This document shows positions 1-5,614 of a stretch of DNA of 6,800 nucleotides, in pieces (the stretch's first letter is position 1; every line of letters starts with the position of its first letter). A program made the translations under genes and the position numbers. Source of the stretch: Planctomycetales bacterium (GTDB lineage Bacteria > Planctomycetota > Planctomycetia > Isosphaerales > Isosphaeraceae); contig DAHZZC010000074.1 in assembly GCA_027435495.1 (NCBI GenBank), positions 1-6,800 on the forward strand, written 5' to 3'. A model generated the notes under the pieces. It ran no database searches. It worked only from the letters and a program-made list of their open reading frames with translations, and had not been told where the DNA came from.

Positions 1-759
1 GTTCAGATAAAAATTCGTCACGCTGTCCGCCGACGTCAGATTGAACGCCATCCCGTTGCCAATGTACAGGTTCGTCGACGTGATGTTCCCCAGGTTCTGC
101 AGCGTCACCGCCGTCGAACCGTTGTAGCCAAACTGCACCGAGTCGGCCGTGATATTGTGGTTCTGCATGTTCAGGACCGACCCGCTGTCCTCCACGTTCA
201 GCGTGCCGCTCAGCTTCAGGTCCGCTCCCGCCGTCAGCGTGCTACCGCTCAAGACGTCGATGCCTCCCGTCACGTTGCCCGAGGCCGCGGTCGTCGCCGT
301 CGACTTGCTGTCGAGCTCGAGGTACCCGACGGCATCCTTGGCGCCGAAGGTCAAGGAATTGCCGTTCTCGACGTAGGCATTCGTCGCCGTGAACGAGCCC
401 CCGCCCTCGTTCAGCACGCCCGTGCCACCACTCTGGCCGATCACGAGATTGTTGCCGATCGTAAGGGTCTTGCCCCCGAGATCGAGCGTCCCCGACGTGC
501 CACTGCCATTGCCCAGGTAGACGTTCGAGGCCGCCTCGTTCGCCGTGAGGGTCACCGTCGCCGTGCTCGCCGCACCGGACGGGTAGGTGCTGCCGATGTA
601 GACATTGTTCGACGATCCCGGGACGGCTCCCCCGGTCCAGTTCGACGCCGTCTCCCAGTTCCCGGTGGAATTCTTAGCCCCGGTGTCCTGGGCCGAGGCC
701 GGGCCTGCCGCCCACATGGCCGCCAGTAGGGCCAGAAAGGATCCGATGCTCATTCTCAT
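1..759 (-). CDS. Secreted beta-strand-repeat surface protein, N-terminal part (runs off left edge)
   Basis: Open reading frame of 253 codons with no stop up to base 1, so the C-terminus is missing. The product starts MRMSIGSFLALLAAMWAAG, a Sec signal peptide with a likely cut after ASA (residue 23, before QD). The mature part begins with GNW (33-35), NW (40-41) and G..VP (44-47). This spaced W/NW/P motif is known from the start of planctomycete and verrucomicrobial proteins annotated as autotransporter-associated beta-strand-repeat or PEP-CTERM proteins. The rest is rich in G, S, T, N and A, with short alternating strands such as GTLDLGGKTLTIGNNLVIG, as expected for a right-handed beta-helix or stacked-strand exoprotein. 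A role at the cell surface or in the matrix is inference; no enzymatic motif is visible. The start could also be the ATG at 753, which has AAGGA five bases upstream; the ATG at 759 has GGAG eight bases upstream. A C-terminal sorting signal cannot be checked here. Confidence 0.8.
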   Translation of the reverse strand, partial: MRMSIGSFLALLAAMWAAGPASAQDTGAKNSTGNWETASNWTGGAVPGSSNNVYIGSTYPSGAASTATVTLTANEAASNVYLGNGSGTSGTLDLGGKTLTIGNNLVIGQSGGTGVLNEGGGSFTATNAYVENGNSLTFGAKDAVGYLELDSKSTATTAASGNVTGGIDVLSGSTLTAGADLKLSGTLNVEDSGSVLNMQNHNITADSVQFGYNGSTAVTLQNLGNITSTNLYIGNGMAFNLTSADSVTNFYLN

Positions 760-795
760 CCTTCGTTCTCCCGGTTGCATGAGTTCCGCCCTAAA

Positions 796-817
796 CCTCC
801 GGATGCCGATCCGGAGG
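796..817 (-). promoter_or_regulatory. Leader stem-loop upstream of the surface-protein gene
   Basis: A perfect inverted repeat with 9-base arms (796-804 and 809-817) and a 4-base loop (805-808). On the minus strand it reads CCTCCGGAT, loop CGGC, ATCCGGAGG, followed by TTTAGGGCGG, and it ends 36 bases before the ATG at 759. Its arms contain CCTCC/GGAGG, complementary to or resembling a ribosome-binding site. The short T run after it is too weak for a convincing terminator. It may be a leader structure that tunes translation or stability of the downstream mRNA. The structure is seen in the sequence; the function is inference. Confidence 0.4.
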
Positions 818-970
818 CGTACACAATGCGCCACGACCGAGATCCGATTCTCGGCCCCAGACTCCCCGCAGGTATCCACTCGATCGTTGTTCGCAGCGGC
901 CGGGACCGTCCCCGCTCCGCACCCGGCCACGCTCGTCCCATCGCGGCGGCACGCCGCCCAGATCGATCGA

Positions 971-1016
971 TTTTTAACATGCGGATTCGAACTGCTTCAA
1001 GACCTACGAGTTCGAA
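971..1016 (-). promoter_or_regulatory. Candidate promoter with overlapping inverted repeat for the surface-protein gene
   Basis: This is an AT-rich island in GC-rich surroundings. On the minus strand TTGAAG (plus-strand bases 995-1000) lies 17 bases ahead of TTAAAA (972-977), or 18 ahead of TAAAAA (971-976); this fits a sigma-70-type -35/-10 pair with four of six matches at the -35. An 8-base inverted repeat, TTCGAACT at 986-993 and AGTTCGAA at 1009-1016 with a 15-base spacer, encloses the -35 box, the layout expected of a repressor operator. Transcription from here would give a leader of about 200 bases before the start codon at 759. Planctomycete promoters are poorly characterised, so this is a proposal. 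Confidence 0.3.
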
Positions 1017-1207
1017 GAATATTCAAACTGGACCTGTGCTTCGCCCGCCGGGAATCCCGGGCGCGGACGACGAACGCCGGCCGCCTCCGCCCGCAGCCCT
1101 CGCCGTGAGCCTGATCGCGCCCTTTGCGCAGAGAATCCCCTTACCCGATCTCTCCGGTCCCATCCGGGCCGCCAGGACCCCGACGGAGGGAATACCCCCG
1201 GCGGCGC

Positions 1208-1236
1208 CAAAATCTCAGGCGCTCCTCCAGATTTTG
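1208..1236 (-). other. Hairpin with AT-rich stem and Shine-Dalgarno-like loop
   Basis: The 8-base arms CAAAATCT (1208-1215) and AGATTTTG (1229-1236) flank a 13-base spacer. Read on the minus strand the loop begins with GGAGGAG, a strong ribosome-site-like sequence, and a TTG follows 11 bases later, at 1210. The frame opened by that TTG (1004-1210) is a 68-residue Arg/Pro/Gly-rich sequence without family resemblance, so it is not called as a gene. The stem is unusually AT-rich for this region. Role unknown. Confidence 0.25.
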
Positions 1237-1347
1237 CTGCTCACGCCGATGAACCGTTCGCAACAAGGACGATCGGCCACATCATCCGTCCGATCCGCGT
1301 CCTCAAAACGCAACGCGCGTCGATATTCGGCAACATCGCCGATCGAT

Positions 1348-1464
1348 CCCGCGATCCTGCGGGGAGAGAAGAGAGATGGAGGTCGGGCCACCGGCTTCGG
1401 TGGCGGATGCTCCGTGCGCACAAGGACCGGGCCCTCGGCTCGTCGGTCAGACGAGCCGAGGGCC
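1348..1464 (-). terminator. Cluster of three hairpins downstream of the esterase gene
   Basis: There are three stem-loops in a row: 1430-1464 (perfect 14-base stem GGCCCTCGGCTCGT, 7-base loop), 1387-1404 (7-base stem, 4-base loop) and 1348-1363 (5-base stem, 6-base loop). The first begins about 130 bases after the stop codon of the esterase on the minus strand. The 14-base stem is by far the strongest in the interval. No long T run follows on either strand; on the minus strand only CGGTCCTTGTG comes next. It is therefore either an imperfect intrinsic terminator or a 3'-end stabilising structure. Its use by the esterase transcript is inferred from position. Confidence 0.4.
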
Positions 1465-1592
1465 GGCCTATCTTGAGGGGCGGGATCACCGCGTATCGAA
1501 TGGCCGCATCGGGCCGAGAGACCAGGGCGGACTTCGGTGGGAGGATCGGGCTGTCGGGGGAGCACGGTGCACGGGGAGGGCCGGGCGCTGGC

Positions 1593-2609
1593 TCAGCGAC
1601 GGCTGCGGGGCGCGGCCTTGGCCTTCTCGCGCGGTTTGGTCGTTGTCGGCTCGCTGGTGCGAGGGATCGGCAGGTCGGAGACCTCCTCGACCGGCCGACC
1701 GAGCAGGTGTTTGTCGAGGAACTGGCGGATCCGACGGCCGACCTCGGGCCTTCGGAATCGTCCGTGCCCCCCGTCGACGACCTTCACCAGCACGCAGGAG
1801 ACGCCCGCCTTGCGGAGGGCCTCGGCCAGCAGTTCCGATTGCTGATAGGGGATCAGCGGGTCCTCGTCGCCGTGGAGGATCAGGAACGGCGGGTCGTTGG
1901 GGCGGACGTATGTCACCGGAGAGGCCGCCCGCGCCTTCTCCTTGTTCTCCTGGAGCGGCCCGCCGATCAACAGCGATTCGGGCGAATGGGCTGCGTTGTG
2001 ATCGATCCGGCCGGGAAAGTCCGAGAGATGGAGGAAATCCGAGGGCCCGAACTGATCGACCACACACAACACACGGCTGCTGACGCCCGTGTGTGGGCCA
2101 ACGTCTCCTTCAAGAGCCGGAACGTCGCCGGTGACGCCGAGCATCGCCGCGAGGTGGCCGCCGGACGAGGAGCCCATCGCGGCGATCCGGTCCGGATCGA
2201 GGCCATACTTCGCGGCGTTGGCCCGAACCCATCGGACGGCTGCCTTGGCGTCGTGGATCTGCGCCGGCCAGGTCGCCTGGCTGCTGAATCGGTGGTTGAT
2301 CGTCGCGACCGCATAATCACCGGTCGCGACCAGTTCGGCGGCCTCACGGTGGGCCATCGACTTGTCTCCCGATCGGAAGGCGCCGGGGTGGATCAGAACC
2401 ACGACCGGGGTTGGCTTGCCATCGCGTGGCTTCTCGGGGCGGATCAGGTCGAGCGTCTGCCGGGGGTTTCCCTTGCCGCCGTAGTCCAGGTCGCGATCGA
2501 TCCGGACCCCCTCGGGGAACCGAAACGGCAACTCTTCCGGCTGCGCCAGGACTGCGGGCGCCCCGGCCAGAAGGATCGTCGGGATCAGCCAGCACGCGGG
2601 TCGGAACAT
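1593..2609 (-). CDS. Exported alpha/beta-hydrolase (BD-FAE / Aes-type esterase)
   Basis: Complete 338-residue protein. Residues 1-22 form a Sec signal peptide (MFRPACWLIPTILLAGAPAVLA, cut before Q23), so the enzyme probably acts in the periplasm. The body follows the BD-FAE/COG0657 esterase pattern: LDLIRP (53-58), PVVVLIHPGAFRSGDK (68-83, oxyanion-hole region), YAVATINHRFS (99-109), WPAQIHDAKAAVRWVRANAAKYGLDPDRI, then the nucleophile elbow G-S-S148-S-G. The acid is probably D250 in HGDEDPLIP and the base H282 in GGHGRF, so the triad looks intact. Such enzymes cleave carboxyl esters, for example acetyl or feruloyl groups on plant polysaccharides; the substrate here is unknown. Oddities are HPGAF in place of the usual HGGGW, and a basic Pro/Lys/Arg-rich tail (about 307-338). 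The start at 2609 is supported by AAGGA and GGAAG just upstream. It is transcribed alone and diverges from the TolC gene. Confidence 0.9.
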   Translation of the reverse strand: MFRPACWLIPTILLAGAPAVLAQPEELPFRFPEGVRIDRDLDYGGKGNPRQTLDLIRPEKPRDGKPTPVVVLIHPGAFRSGDKSMAHREAAELVATGDYAVATINHRFSSQATWPAQIHDAKAAVRWVRANAAKYGLDPDRIAAMGSSSGGHLAAMLGVTGDVPALEGDVGPHTGVSSRVLCVVDQFGPSDFLHLSDFPGRIDHNAAHSPESLLIGGPLQENKEKARAASPVTYVRPNDPPFLILHGDEDPLIPYQQSELLAEALRKAGVSCVLVKVVDGGHGRFRRPEVGRRIRQFLDKHLLGRPVEEVSDLPIPRTSEPTTTKPREKAKAAPRSRR

Positions 2610-2799
2610 GGCTTCCGTCCTTTCGTTACGGAGAGGGGAAAGGACCGCATGAATTCATTGGAAGCCTGATTTTACGCGGCGGTGGTCCCGGAGGAAACAC
2701 CGACTTTCCCAGCGACTCTCCTCCGTCCCCACGTCGTGCCGCCTTCGATGCCCTCCAACGCCAGTCGGCGGCTCTCGATTCTCAGTGGGAGCGTTCCCC

Positions 2800-2813
2800 C
2801 GGATCGCGATCCG
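2800..2813. promoter_or_regulatory. 14-base perfect palindrome, possible operator
   Basis: CGGATCGCGATCCG is a gap-free self-complementary sequence lying 190 bases from the esterase start codon and 177 bases from the TolC start codon. Its position in a divergent promoter region suits a dimeric regulator site that could control either gene. In GC-rich DNA, GATC/CGCG-containing palindromes also arise by chance, so the regulatory role is only a suggestion. Confidence 0.25.
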
Positions 2814-2976
2814 CAAGGTCAACGACGACAGAAACTCCGATTCGTCCCGGCGGCCGATCGTGCCGATAAACAAGGCCATGGGGTCAGACGCGGGTCCATC
2901 GCGTCGACGAGCGCCGTCGCCCTGCGCGGGGCCCCGCCGTCTCGAACCGCCCTCATCGTCCCGAGGGTTCCGTACT

Positions 2977-2982
2977 GAGGAG
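2977..2982 (+). promoter_or_regulatory. Ribosome-binding site of the TolC-family gene
   Basis: GAGGAG sits eight bases ahead of the ATG at 2991. It is a strong Shine-Dalgarno match and fixes the start codon in front of a sensible signal peptide. Confidence 0.7.
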
Positions 2983-2990
2983 TCCGTCCG

Positions 2991-4658
2991 ATGGCCGATC
3001 GTCCCGGCTCCGCCGTCTCGCCGCGAACCGTGGCCGGCCTGATCCTTTCGGCGGTCGTCGGGTTCGGAGCCGGGCCGTCGACGGCGGCGGCTCAGGGGCC
3101 AGCGATCGGGGTCGACGGCGGAGGTCGGTCCCGGATCACCGCCGCCTCGCGGGTCCAGCCAACGGCCCTCGCCGCGCCACTACCCGCGGCCCTCCCCAAC
3201 GCTCCGACCACCACGAGTGCCGCCGCGGCGAACCCTGGCGGGCAGGCGCTCCGGCTGGAAGACTGCATTGCGATCGCCCTCCGCGAGCAGCCGGCCATCG
3301 CCGCACAGCAGCAGGCCGTCGACGCCTCCGAGCACCTCGTCGGCGTTGCCCGGTCCGGCTTCCTGCCCCGCGCCAACGCGAGCGTCACCTACGCGGATCT
3401 CAGCGCCCCGCTCTCGGTCAATATTCGGAACCCGCTCGGGTCCGGACCTGCCCGAAAAATCCAGGCGTATTCCGACGCCTTCTTTGGGATTGCTGCGAAG
3501 CAGGGGGGGCCCGCCGCACTCGCCGCGCTGGGGAACCAGTCCACCAACCCCCTGTTCAACACCGCCGTCGCGTTCGCCAACCACGCCATTCCCAGCACCT
3601 ACAACACCGAGATCCTCGGCCAGTCGGTCCTGCTGGCGCAGGCCTCGGTCGACCAGCCGCTATACACTGGCGGCAAGGTCCGATCGAAGTACGAGCAGGC
3701 CCGGCTCGGCGTCGATGTGGCCCGGTGGGACGAGGCCAGGTCGCGGCAGGAGACGATTTACAACGTCACGGCCGCCTACCAGGGTATCCAGCTTGCCGAG
3801 GCCCTGATCCGCCTGACCGACGACACGGCCGGCCGATTCGCCGCGATCGCCATTCTCGCCCGGACGGCGCGCGAAGAAGAGCAGGAGGGCGCTACGGTCG
3901 CCGACGAGCTTCGGGCCAGCAGCCTGAGAAACCTGACGCAGGCCGATGGGATCAAGGCCCGTCGGGGCCGGGAGATCGCCTACGCGGCGCTCCGGCAGGC
4001 GATGGGAACGAACGATCGCCTCGCATTCGTCATTGCCGAGCCCGAGCTCTCGCCGCTGGAGACCCCGCCCGACCTCGATTCCGTGATGAGCCAGGCGATC
4101 GCCAGCCGTCCCGAGCTGGCGAAGGCCCGGATCGGCTTTCTGGTCGCCGACCTCGAGACGAAATCGGCGACGGCCGCGTTCCACCCCAATGTCGGCGTCT
4201 TCATGCGGGCGATCAGCCTCAACTCGAACTACAATTCCTTGACCCCCAGCAATTACGTTGCGGTCGGCGTCGGCGCCGATATCCCGATCTTCGCCGGTGG
4301 ATCGCGGATGGCCCAGGCCCGGCGGGCCCGATCCCAGCTCGGCCAGGCCGCGAAGACCCGCGAACTCGCCGAAAGCCTGATCGCGCTGGAGGTTCAGAAA
4401 ACCTATCAGGAATACCTCGAACAGTACGAGAAGCTCCCGCTCCTCCGAAGGGCCGTCGACGACGCCCGCCAGGCCGTCCATTCCTACGAGGTCCAGTACG
4501 ACGCCGACGCGATCGAGGAGTCCCAGATGTCACGCTATTTCGAGAACCTGATCACGTCGCGAATCTTGCTGGCGCAGGCCCTCGGGCAGTACTATCAAGC
4601 TGTGAACGGTTACAATAACGCGGTTGCCAGGCTGCGCCTGGTAGCAGGTGTGTTATGA
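2991..4658 (+). CDS. TolC-family outer-membrane efflux protein
   Basis: Complete 555-residue protein that should form the outer-membrane and periplasmic channel of a tripartite export system. A signal peptide covers about residues 1-34 (hydrophobic 13-28, cut at AAA before Q35), followed by an Ala/Pro-rich linker to about 85. The two outer-membrane-efflux repeats follow: the first starts LRLEDCIAIALREQPAI (88-103) and contains QPLYTGGKVRSKYEQARLG (222-240); the second starts near SVMSQAIASRPEL (364-376) and contains IPIFAGGSRMAQARRARSQ (431-449). These QPLY.GG / IPIF.GG turns leading into long helices are the family hallmark. The helices YNVTAAYQGIQLAEALI and VQKTYQEYLEQYEKL belong to the coiled-coil barrel. 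There is no lipobox cysteine, so it is not a lipoprotein of the OprM type. About 90 residues (131-221) separate the first helix pair from QPLY, longer than I would expect. The stop overlaps the next start codon, making the two genes an operon. Its partner pump is not in view. Confidence 0.93.
   Translation: MADRPGSAVSPRTVAGLILSAVVGFGAGPSTAAAQGPAIGVDGGGRSRITAASRVQPTALAAPLPAALPNAPTTTSAAAANPGGQALRLEDCIAIALREQPAIAAQQQAVDASEHLVGVARSGFLPRANASVTYADLSAPLSVNIRNPLGSGPARKIQAYSDAFFGIAAKQGGPAALAALGNQSTNPLFNTAVAFANHAIPSTYNTEILGQSVLLAQASVDQPLYTGGKVRSKYEQARLGVDVARWDEARSRQETIYNVTAAYQGIQLAEALIRLTDDTAGRFAAIAILARTAREEEQEGATVADELRASSLRNLTQADGIKARRGREIAYAALRQAMGTNDRLAFVIAEPELSPLETPPDLDSVMSQAIASRPELAKARIGFLVADLETKSATAAFHPNVGVFMRAISLNSNYNSLTPSNYVAVGVGADIPIFAGGSRMAQARRARSQLGQAAKTRELAESLIALEVQKTYQEYLEQYEKLPLLRRAVDDARQAVHSYEVQYDADAIEESQMSRYFENLITSRILLAQALGQYYQAVNGYNNAVARLRLVAGVL
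4625..4643 (+). other. Small hairpin just before the coupled start codon
   Basis: TGCCAGGC (4625-4632), loop TGC, GCCTGGTA (4636-4643, one G-T pair) forms a compact stem-loop at the very end of the TolC coding region, 11 bases before the ATG at 4655. It lies directly ahead of the weak ribosome site AGGTG. Ribosomes finishing TolC would open it, which would fit translational coupling. It also lies in codons that must be conserved for other reasons, so it may be incidental. Confidence 0.25.
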
Positions 4659-5614
4659 ATCTCATCACCAGACGAAGGTTCACTTCGAGCCTCGCCGGGC
4701 TGATCGCCGGCGGGATCACGACACTCCCCCGAGCCAGGGCGAGGGGTAACCATACGCTCCTGAAAATCCGGGTCGGCTCCAGCATCTTTTCGGGGATCAA
4801 GATCGGCCAGGCGCGGACGATCATCAAGCCCGTCGCCTCGCTGATTGCCGAGCGGGCCAACTGCGACCTCGATTTCGGAATCCCCACGGTCGCCCGAAAG
4901 GAAGACCTCTACGCCCTCGGCCAGGCCCTGCTCCGGGGCGAAATCCACGTCGCGGGAATCTGGGGTCTGGAGGCCGGTTGGCTTAAAAAGGAATATCCAG
5001 GGCTTCAGATTCTTGTCTCGGCTCAGTATCCGAAGGAGTCGAACCGGTCGGTCATCTACGCCCGGAAGGGAGCCTTTGCGAACCTGGGGGCGCTTCAGGG
5101 GAAGATCATCGCCCAGTACGCCAAGCTTTCGCTGATGGAGGAGCTCTATACCGGCGAGCTTCTCCGCTCGCAATCGTTCCTCCCGTCCCGATTCTTCCGT
5201 TTGAGTCCTCAGATTTACGTCAACGCCAAGTCCGCCATCAAGGCGATCGAGGCCGGCAAGGCCGACTGCGGGATTGTGGACGCCGTCACCTACCAGAACC
5301 TTCAGGAGGACGCGCCCAGTCTGCTGGGGCACCTCCAGATCGTGGCGCAGACGGCGGATTATCCCCCTCCGGCGGTCGTCGCCAATCGGGAGAGGATCGA
5401 GGAACTACGCCCGGGGCTCTGGCAGGTCCTCCGCGACGTGATGACTGGCATCGGTTCGGACGCCCAGGGCCAGGAATTGATTCGAAAGTGGCGGGTGCGG
5501 GCCTTCGAGGAGCCGAACGAGCGGAACCAGGAAAAGATCCGGGACGCCGTCAACCGGTTCACCCAGGCGATTTACGATCACCAGATCCTTCCGGCGCGTC
5601 CGCTCACGGCCTGA
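4655..5614 (+). CDS. Tat-exported PhnD/SsuA-like periplasmic substrate-binding protein
   Basis: Complete 319-residue protein. The N-terminus MNLITRRRFTSSLAGLIAGG carries a twin-arginine motif (T-R-R-R-F, residues 5-9), a hydrophobic stretch and an A-R-A site (27-29), so it is probably exported folded by Tat. The rest resembles type 2 periplasmic binding proteins of the PhnD/SsuA/transferrin-like group: IKPVASLIAERANCDLDF (57-74), ALGQALLRGEIHVAGIWGLE (87-106), PGLQILVSA (115-123), RSVIYARKGAFANLGALQGK (131-150) and AIKAIEAGKADCGIVDAVTY (194-213), the last two being the usual hinge and ligand-cleft segments. The family binds small anions such as phosphonates, sulfonates or other ligands for ABC importers. 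The Ser/Thr-Ser-Gly oxyanion motif typical of true PhnD is not seen after the LQGK segment (instead QYAKLSLMEELY), so the ligand is unknown. The start overlaps the TolC stop as ATGA and has only a weak AGGT site, implying translational coupling. No permease or ATPase gene follows. Confidence 0.8.
   Translation: MNLITRRRFTSSLAGLIAGGITTLPRARARGNHTLLKIRVGSSIFSGIKIGQARTIIKPVASLIAERANCDLDFGIPTVARKEDLYALGQALLRGEIHVAGIWGLEAGWLKKEYPGLQILVSAQYPKESNRSVIYARKGAFANLGALQGKIIAQYAKLSLMEELYTGELLRSQSFLPSRFFRLSPQIYVNAKSAIKAIEAGKADCGIVDAVTYQNLQEDAPSLLGHLQIVAQTADYPPPAVVANRERIEELRPGLWQVLRDVMTGIGSDAQGQELIRKWRVRAFEEPNERNQEKIRDAVNRFTQAIYDHQILPARPLTA

Larger units (their letters stand above)
760..1592. other. Long non-coding interval with several stem-loops
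   Basis: About 830 bases between two minus-strand genes without a believable coding region. The short frames in it are Arg/Pro-rich, lack family motifs and mostly lack ribosome sites, which is usual for random frames in GC-rich DNA. What it does hold: a leader hairpin (796-817), an AT-rich island with an inverted repeat and promoter-like boxes (971-1016), a GC hairpin with a 6-base stem (1042-1063), an AT-stem hairpin (1208-1236) and three hairpins near the 3' end of the esterase gene (1348-1464). The interval therefore probably contains the 3' end of the esterase transcript and the promoter plus leader of the surface-protein gene. A small RNA cannot be excluded. Confidence 0.6.
2610..2990. 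promoter_or_regulatory. Divergent intergenic region between esterase and TolC gene
   Basis: These 381 bases separate two divergent genes and must hold promoters for both, or at least for the TolC operon. Visible items: a -10-like TAAAAT on the minus strand (plus-strand bases 2669-2674) about 60 bases before the esterase start but without a good -35; a 14-base perfect palindrome at 2800-2813; and a bulged hairpin at 2944-2970 (5-base stem CCCTC/GAGGG plus GAA/TTC) just before the TolC ribosome site. No convincing -35/-10 pair was found for the plus strand. Short frames on both strands here lack motifs and ribosome sites and are taken as chance. Confidence 0.4.

Noticed and set aside
157..729. 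190-codon plus-strand frame opposite the surface-protein gene
   Set aside because: Arg-rich product without motifs, antisense to a convincing secreted protein.
756..980. Minus-strand 74-codon frame beginning in the AT-rich island
   Set aside because: No ribosome site, Arg/Gly-rich composition, and it overlaps the surface-protein start in another frame.
976..1030. tRNA-like T-loop GTTCGAATC on the minus strand
   Set aside because: The flanking bases do not form a full T stem, and no acceptor, D or anticodon stem could be built around it.
1004..1210. 68-codon frame from a TTG preceded by GGAGGAG
   Set aside because: The ribosome-like site is 11 bases away inside a hairpin loop, and the product is low-complexity Arg/Gly/Pro without motifs.
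1215..1565. Minus-strand frame of 116 codons after the esterase gene
   Set aside because: Pro/Arg-rich with no family likeness, and it spans the three hairpins at 1348-1464.
1407..2669. 420-codon open frame on the plus strand across the esterase gene
   Set aside because: It lies antisense to a gene with an intact catalytic triad and signal peptide. Its product has no family motif and its length is explained by high GC.
2655..2879. Minus-strand 74-codon frame (MALFIGTIGRRDESEF...) in the divergent region
   Set aside because: No ribosome site upstream of the ATG, no recognised domain, and it covers the likely promoter region.
3660..4481. 273-codon minus-strand frame inside the TolC gene
   Set aside because: Antisense shadow of a clear TolC coding region.
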